Below, in pieces: positions 22,495 to 32,556 of a DNA stretch of 64,000 nucleotides. This DNA is from Closterium sp. Naga37s-1 (lineage: Eukaryota; Streptophyta; Zygnematophyceae; Desmidiales; Closteriaceae), in the NCBI GenBank assembly GCA_947471745.1, contig CANJKZ010000008.1, positions 3,962,501 through 4,026,500 on the forward strand, read 5' to 3'. How positions within the stretch are numbered: position 1 is the stretch's first letter; each line of letters starts with the position of its first letter. The position numbers and the translations under genes were made by a program. Below the pieces are notes generated by a model that was not told the origin of the DNA, made no database searches, and was given only the letters and a program-made list of their open reading frames with translations.

Positions 22495-23000
22495 CATTGC
22501 CTTTCACTCTCTCCTGCTCAATCTCTTTCCCCCTGCTCACTCTCTTCCCCCCTGCTCACTCTCTTTCCCCCTGCTCACTCTCTTCCCCCCTGCTCACTCT
22601 CTTCCCCCCTGCTCACTCGCTTCCCCCCTCCTCAATCTCTTTCCCCCTGCTCACTCTCTTCCCCCCTGCTCACTCTCTTCCCACTCTCTTCCCCCCTGCT
22701 CACTCTCTTCCCACTCTCTTCCCCCCTGCTCACTCTCTTCCCCCCTGCTCACTCTCTTCCCCCCTGCTCACTCGCTTCCCCCCTCCTCAATCTCTTTCCC
22801 CCTGCTCACTCGCTTCCCCCCTCCTCATTCTCTTTCCCTCTGCTCACTCCCCTTGTTCTAACCCCACTTTCCCCATTTCTCACCCATTTTCCCCCTTCAC
22901 GCTCTCTTACCCCCTCTGCTCGCCCCTGTTTTCCCGACTCACGCCTATACTCACTCTCTCCCCCCCTGCTCACTCTCTTCCCCCCCTGCTCACTCTCTTT
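22495..23000. repeat. 19-20 bp pyrimidine minisatellite, CTGCTCACTCTCTTCCCCC
   Basis: About 18 units in 22500-22860, including short-range higher-order repeats, then degenerate units to 23000 with a non-repetitive insert near 22860-22950. Confidence 0.88.
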
Positions 23001-23492
23001 CCCCTTGCTTCCCCCCGTCCCCTTCCCTCCTTCCCCCGTCCCCCTCCCAGCATCCCCCCATCCGCTTCCCTGCTCACCCCCATCCCCTTCCCTGCTCCCC
23101 CCCATCCCCTTCCCTGCTCCCCCCCATCCCCTTCCCTGCTTCCCCCTATCCCCTTCCCTGCTTCCCCTCAACCCCTTCCCTGCTCCCCCCCATCCCCTTC
23201 CCTGCTTTCCCCCTTCCCCTTCCCTGCTTCCCCCCGTCCCCTTCCCTCCTTCCCCCGTCCCCCTCCCAGCATCCCCCCATCCGCTTCCCTGCTCACCCCC
23301 ATCCCCTTCCCTGCTCCCCCCCATCCCCTTCCCTGCTCCCCCCCATCCCCTTCCCTGCTTCCCCCTATCTCCTTCCCTGCTTCCCCCCAACCCCTTCCCT
23401 GCTTCCCCCTATCTCCTTCCCTGCTCCCCCCCATCCCCTTCCCTGCTTCCCCCTATCTCCTTCCCTGCTTCCCCCCATCGCCTTCCCTGCTG
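23001..23492. repeat. 21-bp pyrimidine minisatellite with a 200-bp higher-order copy
   Basis: Units such as CCCCTTCCCTGCTCCCCCCA repeat about 22 times. The block at about 23010-23150 recurs almost unchanged at about 23220-23360, so a segment of about ten units was duplicated as a whole. Confidence 0.85.
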
Positions 23493-24120
23493 ACCCCTGC
23501 TCCCTCTGTTTCACCCCTGCTCCCTCTGTTTCACCCCTGCTCCCTCTGTTTCACCCCTGCTCCCTCTGTTTCACCCCTGCTCCCTCTGTTTCACCCCTGC
23601 TCCCTCTGTTTCACCCCTGCTCCCTCTGTTTCACCCCTGCTCCCTCTGTTTCACCCCTGCTCCCTCTGTTTCACCCCTGCTCCCTCTGTTTCACCCCTGC
23701 TCCCTCTGTTTCACCCCTGCTCCCTCTGTTTCACCCCTGCTCCCTCTGTTTCACCCCTGCTCCCTCTGTTTCACCCCTGCTCCCTCTGTTTCACCCCTGC
23801 TCCCTCTGTTTCACCCCTGTTCCCTCTGTTTCACCCCTGCTCCCTCTGTTTCACCCCTGCTCCCTCTGTTTCACCCCTGCTCCCTCTGTTTCACCCCTGC
23901 TCCCTCTGTTTCACCCCTGCTCCCTCTGTTTCACCCCTGCTCCCTCTGTTTCACCCCTGCTCCCTCTGTTTCACCCCTGCTCCCTCTGTTTCACCCCTGC
24001 TCCCTCTGTTTCACCCCTGCTCCCTCTGTTTCACCCCTGCTCCCTCTGTTTCACCCCTGCTCCCTCTGTTTCACCCCTGCTCCCTCTGTTTCACCCCTGC
24101 TCCCTCTGTTTCACCCTTGC
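23493..24120. repeat. 31 near-identical copies of a 20-bp repeat
   Basis: ACCCCTGCTCCCTCTGTTTC repeats 31 times; I see one substitution (near 23820) before the last copy decays at 24117. This is by far the most homogeneous array in the window. Confidence 0.95.
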
Positions 24121-24230
24121 TCCCTCCCCTTCTTCTCTGCTCACTCTCTTCCCCCTTGCTCACTCTCTTTACTTCTGCTCACTCTGTTCCCCCCTGCTTC
24201 TTCTCTTCCCCTCTGCTCATTCCGTTTACT

Positions 24231-24650
24231 GTCTTTCCCCCTTCACTCACCCCCATACCCCCCAATGCAGTTACAGGTGCTCAGCACCAGATGTGGCTTT
24301 ACCACGGCCTGGTTTATTGCTTGCAGTGTAGCAGACAAAACCGGAAAGCAACATTACACATACACCCCCTAGCTTTGTTCCCTTCTCGAGTCTGGTGATT
24401 CCCCTTACTTTACAGATACGGTAATATATTAATTGTTGGAACTCCTTGGTATTGGTCATGTGTATGACTGCTCTGAGGCTCATAATCCTGTATTATAAAA
24501 AAAAATCCAATATATGGCATGGCTATACGTGTGTTACTATCAGACAGCCAGCACATGCACAACCAGATGCAGAGCAGACCTGTCCAAACACAAATCAAGA
24601 AGTCAGATGTGACGTGGCTGAGGTATAAGGGAAGCAAGCATGCAAAAGAA
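24231..24650 (+). other. FB2 core region
   Basis: AT-richer segment between the arms, with TGTGGCTTTACCAC (24292-24305), GCAGTGTAGCAGACAA (24323-24338), GGTCATGTGT (near 24456) and GGCATGGCTATACG (near 24516), matching the FB1 core in order and direction. No convincing reading frame; function unknown. Confidence 0.6.
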
Positions 24651-25375
24651 TGACAACTGGCAAATGAGGAAGGGAGGAACGGAGGAAGGGAGGAAGTGAG
24701 GAATGCAGGAATGAAGGAAGGGAGGAAGTGATGATGGGAGGAAGGGAGGTAGGGAGGACGCTTGGGGGAGAAGCAGAAGGGAGGGGAGGAAGAGAGGCTG
24801 GGGAGGAGGGTGGGGAGGAGGGTGGGGAGGAGGGTGGGGAGGAGGCTGGGGAGGAGGGTGAGGAGGAGGGTGGGGAGGAGGGTGGGGAGGAGGGTGGGGA
24901 GGAGGGTGGGGAGGAGGGTGGGGAGGAGGGTGGGGAGGAGGGTGGGGAGGAGGTTGGGGAGGAGGCTGGGGAGGAGGGTGGGGAGGAGGCTGGAGAGGAG
25001 GGTGGGGAGGAGGCTGGAGAGGAGGGTGGGGAGGAGGCTGGGGAGGAGGCTGGGGTGGGGCGGAATGGGGTGGGGCAGAAAGGGGTGGGACGGAATGGAG
25101 TGGGGCAGAAAGGGGTGGGGCGGAATGGGGTGGGGCGGGGCGGAATGGGGTGAGGCGGATTGGGGAGATGAGGGATGGGGAGATGAGGGATGATGAGATG
25201 AGGGATGGGGAGGTGTGGGATGGGGAGGAGAGGGCTGGGGAGGAGAGGGATGGGGAGGTGAGGGATGAGGAGATGAGGGATGGGGAGATGAGGGAAGGGG
25301 AGATGAGGAATGGGGAGATGAGGGAAGGAGAGATGAGGAATGGGGAGATGAGGGAAGGGGTAATGAATGAACGTG
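24651..25375. repeat. purine minisatellites of 12-15 bp (FB2 arm)
   Basis: 24660-24780 degenerate GGAAGGGAGGAA units; 24790-25060 about 20 units of GGGTGGGGAGGA; 25060-25150 GGGGTGGGGCGGAAT units; 25150-25370 GGGATGGGGAGATGA units. The last class corresponds to the 15-bp CCATCC classes of FB1 at 4329-5130. Confidence 0.9.
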
Positions 25376-25559
25376 TATGGGGTGCTGCTGACCACGCACC
25401 CTCCCACACCCCACGCGATGGGAAGGGATGAGAGGGTGGGCGGCATGGGTAGAGAAGCGATGGTGAAGAGGGGGAACGTGATGGGCAGGGGAGTGATGAC
25501 GACGTGGAGAGAGGAGGAGAGAAGGGAGGTCGCAGGGAAGGCTAAGCGAGGACGATGGG

Positions 25560-26280
25560 AGGGCAAGCGTGGGCGACAGTGGCGGTGGGCGACGGTGGCG
25601 GTGGGCGACGGTGGCGGTGGGCGACGGTGGCGGTGGGCGACGGTGGCGGTGGGCGACGGTGGCGGTGGGCGACGGTGGGGAGAAGCGTGGGCGACGGTGG
25701 GGGGAAGCGTGGGCGACGGTGGGGGGAAGCGTGGGCGACGGTGGGGGGAAACGTGGGCGACGGTGGGGGGAAGCGTGGGCGACGGTGGGGGGAAGCGTGG
25801 GTGACGGTGGGGGGAAGCGTGGGCGACGGTGGGGGGAAGCGGGGGCGACAGTGGGGGGAAGCGGGGGCGACGGTGGGGGGAAGCGTGGGCGACGGTGGAG
25901 GGAAGCGCGGGCGACGGTGGGGGGAAGCGTGGGTGACGGTGGGGGGAAGCGTGGGTGACGGTGGGGGGAAGCGTGGGCGACGGTGGGGAAAGCGTGGGCG
26001 ACGGTGGGGAAAGCGTGGGTGACGGTGCTCCGAAGCGTGGGCGACGGTGGGAGGAATCGTGGGCGATGAGAGGGGAAACGTGAGGGAAGGTGGGGAAAGG
26101 CGTGAGCGACGGTGTGGGGGAAGGCCGGAGGAAGCGTGAGCAGCGATAAGGGGGAGCGTGAGCGACGGTGGGGGAAAGCTTGGGCGACGGTGGGAAGAGT
26201 GGGCGACGGTGGGAAGAGTGGGCGTGTGCGTGGGGAGGTGTGTGAGAGACGGTGGGGAGAAGCGTGGGGGACGCGGAAGG
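25560..26280. repeat. 16- and 22-bp purine minisatellites with GGGCGACGG core (FB2 arm)
   Basis: 25565-25680 is about seven units of GTGGGCGACGGTGGCG (16 bp). 25690-26030 is about 16 units built on GCGTGGGCGACGGTGGGGGG (22 bp). Decayed units reach 26280. The long antisense open frame of over 600 codons across 24410-26338 is a product of this array. Confidence 0.92.
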
Positions 26281-26618
26281 CGATAGGTCCAAATGCGATG
26301 TTTGGGAAAGAGCTAGGAATAAAAGTGAAAATGCTCATGGCCTATGCTGTAGTGGCGTTTTATTCTATCTCTTCGCATACTCTAATCGCTTCGCGTACTA
26401 TGGAAATCACACGACCTGAATTACCGAAGAAGGCAAACTGTGCACATTTTGAGCCCTTGTTCCTTCAGGAGGGTGTGGTCGGGACTCTCGCCAACCAAAC
26501 CTGTTCTGCTCTACGACTCTGTGTTTCTTGGCGCAATGTTTTCTGGTAACCAGCCTGGCTCGGGAGGTCAACTGTGGGTTCGGTAGGCAAACTGTGCACA
26601 GTTTGCCTTCCTTTTTTT
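26281..26618. other. FB2 right subterminal region
   Basis: Unique sequence. Contains GACCTGAATTAC (near 26411, inner copy of the terminal repeat), CTGGTAACCAGCCTGGCTCG (near 26544) and the 22-bp palindrome GGCAAACTGTGCACAGTTTG plus CC at about 26587-26608. No gene seen. Confidence 0.55.
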
Positions 26619-26642
26619 GTAATTCAGGTCTTGGGCTTTAAC
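26619..26642 (-). repeat. FB2 terminal inverted repeat, right
   Basis: Plus strand starts GTAATTCAGGTCTTGGGCTT and ends TAAC; exact reverse complement of 21515-21538. Confidence 0.8.
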
Positions 26643-26689
26643 TGTAAGCGAGAGGACGTGGACCGATCCGCCGAACACCCTAGAGTTGA

Positions 26690-27046
26690 TCAGAGCCTGC
26701 AAGGTGCCGACCGCCCGAAAAGCCGGAGTGAAACCTTCTCTTCAATGAGGCACTCCCAATAACCCTTTGTGGGCACGGCATTGAATGTGCACGGCATTTC
26801 GGCGACCAGATTTCCGTAGAAGGTGTATCTAGGCTTGGTGAATGTTGGGCTCGATTTGGTGTCTAAGGTAACGCGCACGAAGAATTTTGTAGATTGGACG
26901 GTGGATGTGCTGCAAGGGGAGAGACCGGGGAGGGGGGTTGGGTAGTGGGGAGGGTAGGAGAGGGGGTTGGAGGAGTTAGGGAGACGAGAGAACGACATGG
27001 AATTCTTTTCCAGAACAGTATTCTGCAGCTGCATTCTTGCTAACAT
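26690..27046 (-). CDS. uncharacterised small ORF, possible exon
   Basis: A 118-codon minus-strand frame. The N-terminal half is Pro/Ser-rich and may be intron read-through: a candidate acceptor CCCTTGCAG falls near 26910. The second half (KFFVRVTLDTKSS, then RYTFYGNLVAEMPCTF and GYWECLIEEKVSL) has normal composition and could be a real exon of about 70 codons. I do not recognise a family. No partner exons were identified, so it may also be chance. Confidence 0.25.
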   Translation of the reverse strand: MLARMQLQNTVLEKNSMSFSRLPNSSNPLSYPPHYPTPLPGLSPCSTSTVQSTKFFVRVTLDTKSSPTFTKPRYTFYGNLVAEMPCTFNAVPTKGYWECLIEEKVSLRLFGRSAPCRL

Positions 27047-27404
27047 CTCTCGTAAGATTTAAACTGCTACTAGAGAGCCTCCCCGCGAAACAAACTGATG
27101 AGTACTACGAGGCTTCGTGTGTGAGAAAAATTGCTTCATTGGCATATATTGAACGCTAAAATCAGGTGAGTAGTAGTCACGTGAGGTGATGCTTACACGT
27201 TAGCGGCCAGGACACTCGTTGCCTTCGGGCAGGCGTAAGTCGTGTCTCTTAACATAGCAGATGCCGAGTCTGCGCGCACCATGACGGAGAAGGGAGAAGG
27301 GAAACAAGGGGCAGCAGTAGACTGAAATGAGGAGCAGAGAACGGAATTAAAGGCAAGATGAGGAGCACGAGGTTGCACGAACGTGATGATCATATTGCGA
27401 AACC

Positions 27405-27495
27405 AAACGAAAAACGCAGCGAGAGAGCGGCGTGTGCAGCGAGAGAGCGGCGCGTGCAGCGAGAGAGCGAGATGAGTGCAGCGAGAGCGTGCGAG
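27405..27495. repeat. 20-bp tandem repeat, GCAGCGAGAGAGCGGCGYGT
   Basis: Three to four units, decaying into GCAGCGAGAGCGTGCGAGAG. Short local array in otherwise unique DNA. Confidence 0.75.
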
Positions 27496-27787
27496 AGTGC
27501 ACGTTGGAAGCAGTGATCATCACAGCGTCGTACAGCGATTCTCGGTGAGGAGCAGACGGCGATCGGCGATGGCGCTGCAGGCGAGCGAGAGCAGCACTGC
27601 ACGAAAGGAAAACCGTCGTCAGAGAAACACATCCCAAAATGTCCGAGTTTCCGAAGTTACGGGATTGCTACATTGCGGTAGCTCTCCCGTAAGATTGTGA
27701 AGACCTACCCCAAAGATTGTGGCTCACATACCTCTCCGTAACTCTGGTTGGGATGGGCTGTTGAGAAATTTCTTGGAAAAGTACCAG

Positions 27788-27930
27788 CTCAATCTCAGCC
27801 GCTTATCGAGCGTTATCAGAAATCATTCTCTCTCGTAACTTCGAACTGAACACCCGATCTCAGCCGCTTATCTCAGCCGCTTAGCGAGAACAGAAAAAAT
27901 ACTCTCTCGTAACTTCGAACTGAACAAGCC
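27788..27930. repeat. two copies of a repeat of about 72 bp
   Basis: ATCTCAGCCGCTTA and CTCTCTCGTAACTTCGAACT each recur in the same order at 27791-27852 and 27857-27922, with an extra TCTCAGCCGCTTA in the second copy. Confidence 0.7.
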
Positions 27931-30900
27931 AATCAGCGTGCGTCTCATGGCTGGATCCGATTGGCATCGCACATATTTGGATTGACATTTTGGCACCGTG
28001 ATTGGTTCGCTCGTTTGAAATTCGATTGGTTGGGACAATTTTTCATGGGAACAAGATGCTGGTAAGCAAGGCTACAAATTCAGTTACATGTACACTAATT
28101 TCGGAGCTCTTATTATAGCTTATGAGCATGTGATTACAAATGCGCAATCTAATAACCTTCAGCCATGCAATATTTGCTTTCTGCAATCCGCTATAACGTG
28201 GTTGATAGTTCTGTATATCGAAATTTGCTCTTATGCAACAGAAATGTATAATTACATTTTACAAATAATCAGCGTAACAAAACCAGAATGTAACTATTAC
28301 TATCTGGCGCCTCTCCAAAGCAGCCAGAATCCCACAGGAACCCGAACTACTACTCTTCAATGCCCTTGTGTCATTTAGTTACCCTAAACACTGCGTTGGG
28401 AGAGAACTGGGGTGAGGAGGGTGTGGGAGAAAACCACAAGCACAGGGGGGGAAAAATCTTGGGGGGTAGTCTGGAGAAGGGGAGAGAAAACCAGAGATGG
28501 TGCAGTCACACTCGATGGCAGAAGCGCTAGCATCAATAAACGAGGAATGTTTACTGGGGGAACGGCATGAATGAACGAGTCATAACATGGAAAGGAAAAC
28601 TTATCGTCATCGCCACTAACGGCGGCATAGCCGCATCTCTCGCCGCCACTCTCGGCACGATAGCACATAGCTGCGGCGGATCATTGCCCGCATGCATTTC
28701 CGCGACGATTCGCAGCACGAGGTGCAGTCGAGGGAGTTCCGACGACGATTTGTGGTAGAACCGTGACGATTCTGTATGATTAGACAAATACGAATAATGG
28801 GGACGTCGGGAAAGGAACGGGAAGGAGGAGAAACGAAAAGCGTAGTGAGAATAGGCAAAACAGGAAAGAGCAACAATCAGACCAGTCGCAAATCAGGAAA
28901 CACGAACTGAAAATACAAAGCCAAAGCGCTGGACAGGCACGTCGCATAGGACGGAAAGACACAGAGTAACAGAAGGGACATTAGGAACGGATAGAATGTT
29001 TGATACGAAAAATTGCATGACATAGCAAGTCAACTTAGCAGCGCACCTCTCAGCGAAGTTCACGTAATCATTTGCAAACACCCTCGCATCTGCTCACACA
29101 CTATCGTTGTTGCGCACGAAGACCAACATCTGGCAACAAGGGAAAAAAACGCCTAAGGGCGATATGATAGGAGCAGGAGACTGATGCCCTAACAGCCATC
29201 GAGCACAAAAATGCAAGCTAAGTGCAAGACAAGAGGAAGAGGAGGGAATACAAGGTGCTGAATGTCGCCAAGAAATGACTGTGCCGGGGGGCAGTTGAGC
29301 GCAATGCCTTGCACCGCTGGCGCTTTTGTCGTTTCGTGCTTTGTTCCTCGTTCACTTTTTTTTTTTCTTGCACAATGTATTGGGGAGAAACAAGTACTGA
29401 TTGTGAGAAAGGCATAGTTGCAATGCACATATGAGTGAAGTACAGTAGAACGAGGTGGGGTATAAAAGTTTTCAGAGCTCAGCAGCAAAACGTTGCAAAG
29501 CGACAAAGGATCCCATCAGCTCAGCAGCAGCTCTCGCCAGGTTCTAGAATCGATCAGCATTACGAAAGCACAGGTTGCTGCAACTGTGCTGCACGCGACA
29601 AGAGACGCGCCTGTCACATGCTGAAATCACCAAACCCCAATTTTCCTTCTATCTGCCCGCAACGTTGTTCATACGAGTACAGAGTTGTCACATCACACGT
29701 CTACGGAAACAGCATACACTATTTACCAAACATTCTCCTTAACCGAAGACTACCTGAACAGTTGCAATAATTCTGGAATAACAAATAATGGGACACGTCA
29801 CCACTGCTGAGTACTGTTTAGTCCCACACATGTCGTTTCTGGAAGCCAGACGTTCATCCGTCGCACTGAAAACCGAAGACCGGCCGCATAGTGACAGCAT
29901 TTCCCACTTGTCAACCACCTGCGCGTCGCTGTTCCCCCTTCCCCAGAATATTGACTCGTGAATATTGCGGGAGTGTCGTTGCAGCTGGAAACACTAACTT
30001 TTGTACAAATTGGTTGCTTAAATACATTATGTTACAGAATCTCATGCAATAATATGTCAAAATGGCAACCAGATATTTGGCCAGACTATTGCCAATCTTG
30101 AGGATATTTATTTCTGAGACACCCACATTTATGTTAAGAATACGTTAATACATATGCATGAACGCTGAAACACTCACCTTGGTTGGTTTTTGCCCCAAAT
30201 GCACGCAATTTGGCTCGTAACCACCACGTTTGCGGTTTGAATCAATTTGACTGTGGTTTTCCAGCCTCCCCTAGGCCTACTCGATCAATTTGAAAGAAAT
30301 TAAATTCATCTGGAAACTTTCAAAATTAACATGAAACTTCACTCAGTGATATTTATGTCCGTACTTGAACGGTTTAACTTCATTTGATGTTCAAAATAGA
30401 ATCACTCATGGTGGTGGCATGCGATTGACACAAAAATGGGCTGGCACCCTTATTATGTCATTAATAACTCAGTGGTGGTTAAAAACATGGAAAAAAAAGG
30501 TACGCATCGTTGAATCGACATCGTCTCCCATCATGCGAATGCCATTGAATTAGGTTGACAGCCTTCTCATATCATCTAAGACTTAGTGCTATGAATAAAA
30601 CTTGCAAAAAAAGCGTTGAAACGGCATAGTGAGTCGTGATCTTTACCAATTAGTTGGTGGTAGAACAATTTAGTAGTGAATTTAACGTTCCCAACGATCA
30701 TAACAGACAATCTCTGTAGTTAATCATGTAATGTAAACTGATAAAAGTGCTGGGTGGCAAGTAGGACCTAAAAAATGCATGTCTAAGCATTCAAAGCTCT
30801 TTACTATTTTTGAAAAGGCACATTTCAACAGACAATTTCCATCACAATTTTTTCTGGGTGCACAGTAACGGAGAACATCTTTAGCAGGACACGTTTTGTG

Positions 30901-31379
30901 TCAAATCTTTCGCAAGCCGCTGCTTCTTGGAAGGAGTACATCAAAACTCAATTCTTACAGAGCAGTAGGTTTGAACCGAACGACCAATAGCAATCGCCCG
31001 AATGGTTTGTTGGAAGTTTCCTGGATGAAGTCAAAATGGTTCGACCAATAATAACGCTCGCGAGTGTGGCGTGGAAATTTCTTCGATGCTCCACCCCACT
31101 GATTCCCGAGTCGCGAACCCAGAAATGCAACCTGTAGGTAGGTTTAGGAAAGATACTCCTTCGCAATCCCTAAAAAACATCCCACCCCGACCTCGCACAT
31201 TTTGGGATGCATCGCAGCGGGCGAGCAGACCGACACGAATCGGCGTTTACTATGATGTAAACAGAATCAGCCTCCTACTATTCGCAGAGCCGCAGCCGAG
31301 CAGACTCAGCATGAGCAAGGGTTGCACAGCGACTGTCAAGCAAGAGTGTCACAACAGAAGCGTGATGTGCAGTCCCGCG
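27931..31379. other. intergenic DNA without a recognised gene
   Basis: Comparatively AT-rich, non-repetitive sequence. Scattered short frames lack recognisable domains or paired splice sites. A TATAAAAG at 29461 lies just upstream of a frame ending at 29770, but nothing supports it as a promoter. It could hold host exons too short to judge by eye. Confidence 0.4.
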
Positions 31380-31384
31380 TGTGG

Positions 31385-31485
31385 GGCGAAGAGCGACACG
31401 AAAGGGCGACGAGGCGACCTCACAAAGGCGACATGACAGGGCGACGAGGCGACAGGGCGACGAGGCGACATGGCAGGGCGCGTAC
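31385..31485. repeat. short GGCGAC-rich repeat
   Basis: GGGCGACGAGGCGACA-type units repeat about five times. The unit again contains GGCGACG, the core of the foldback arms. Confidence 0.6.
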
Positions 31486-31945
31486 GAGCGGTGGGCTCAC
31501 CAGCGACGACGACGACGAGGCGCTTATCGTCGAGCGACGGCGAGCGAGCGAGTGACGTCATCCGGGCCATATGGCTGGATGGAGCCGTGTGAAGCTCGGG
31601 GTTGGAAGTCGAACTTGAGGGTAATCGGGGAACCGTGGAGTGGATAAAAAATGACTCCGAGTCGGAGTCTCTAAAGCATGAGGATGAGTGTGAGCTGCGA
31701 ATAGATGCATACAGCTGAGGCGCGTGATGCTCTTATACGAGGGCGGAGGGGGCGCGCCATGCGAGTTTGTCACCTCGCTTCCACTGCGGCATTTGCGATT
31801 TCAGGTGCTAGTACTAGTGGTTGTTTACGCTTCATTGGATAATTGCACTGTGTGGAAGCCACACGACATGACGGAACAAGATTCAACAGCGCGACAGCGC
31901 TCAACCCTGGTGCTCCGTTAGCGACGGCGAAATGCCTGCTAGCCG

Positions 31946-31989
31946 CACCTGGAAACCTGCTGGGCACCTGGAAACCTGCTGGGCACCTG
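31946..31989. repeat. 19-bp tandem repeat
   Basis: CACCTGGAAACCTGCTGGG occurs twice in direct tandem, followed by a third start (CACCTGG). Confidence 0.8.
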
Positions 31990-32389
31990 GCGCTTTGATG
32001 AAGGCAGGTATCCGTGAGTCACGCTACTACTATTTTTGAGCGATGTTCTGTCGCTTCTTGTCATGCAGGTTACCAGCGCAGAACCTAAAGGGCGCTGAAA
32101 AGGTGTATCTATTATGAGTTGTAATGAAAAGAGTGTGCAGGATTCAATAACGCGGAAGTGATAACAACTACTAAGCAAATAATGAGACCTAGCATTAATA
32201 TAGCGAAGGCTAGCTAGGCCGAGGTCGCGGGACCTTGCATGGTTGGGTGCAAGTTCGGGGTTGGGAAACCCGAACGCGACGAGAGGGACGTTCGGAGGGC
32301 GAGGTCATCGGACCGAGCCTAGAACTCCGAAAGTTAGAGTTGTACGCGTATGGAGTGCCTCAATAAGGAATTAGGCAAAATTCCTTACA
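31990..32389 (-). repeat. putative 3' LTR of the Ty3/gypsy element E5
   Basis: On the minus strand the G run of E5 is followed by TAG and then TGTAAGGAATTTTGCC at 32389, the expected layout of polypurine tract and LTR start. The far end is not defined because the 5' LTR of E5 is missing. Boundaries are therefore a guess. Confidence 0.4.
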
Positions 32390-32409
32390 CTACCCCCCCC
32401 CCCCCCCCC

Positions 32410-32542
32410 TGTCAGATTACAATTGTATCTCTAGGCTACAGTAGGGTCACTCCTTAGTGAGTACAACACTTTAGGGTTAGGTTTCCTCTACTTGTACTCA
32501 CCTCTTGCCTAGTTCAATCATTCATTCCTGCTTATTCTAACA
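32410..32542 (+). repeat. 5' LTR of E4 (133 bp)
   Basis: TGTCAGATTACAATTG to CTTATTCTAACA. Differs from the 3' LTR at two sites (GGGTTAGG versus GGGCTAGG; ATTCATTCC versus ATTCACTCC). Confidence 0.95.
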
Positions 32543-32556
32543 TGGTATTAGAGCAG
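32543..32556 (+). other. primer binding site of E4
   Basis: TGGTATTAGAGCAG, one mismatch to the initiator Met tRNA site, directly after the LTR. Confidence 0.85.

Larger units (their letters stand above)
21515..26642 (+). mobile_element. foldback-like TIR element FB2
   Basis: A 5128-bp unit bounded by perfect 24-bp inverted repeats at 21515-21538 and 26619-26642. Order: subterminal DNA, pyrimidine minisatellite arm (21960-24230), AT-richer core (24231-24650), purine arm (24651-26280), subterminal DNA with a 22-bp palindrome. Left-arm units (CCGTCGCCTTCACTTCCCCC) and right-arm units (GCGTGGGCGACGGTGGGGGG) are roughly reverse complements, so the single strand could fold back over more than 2 kb. 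Drosophila FB elements also have long inverted arms made of short tandem repeats; the relation here is by architecture only. No transposase frame is visible and the flanks show no clear duplication. Confidence 0.65.

Noticed and set aside
23493-24120. Regular 20-bp repeats resembling a CRISPR array
   Set aside because: Direct head-to-tail copies with no spacers, in a eukaryotic genome with introns.
21880-24398. Plus-strand open frames of over 500 codons rich in Pro, Ser and Leu
   Set aside because: Repeat artefacts of the pyrimidine arm; the 20-bp array alone gives a periodic 20-residue pseudo-protein.
24410-26338. Minus-strand open frame of 642 codons
   Set aside because: Translation is Pro/Ser/His repeat over the minisatellite arm; the overlapping frames are equally long, as expected from tandem repeats.
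28567-28962. Several short frames on both strands
   Set aside because: Overlapping in opposite directions with no homology or consistent splice sites.
29435-29770. 111-codon frame near a TATAAAAG at 29461
   Set aside because: The TATA-like motif lies inside the frame, and the peptide has no recognisable domain or splice partners.
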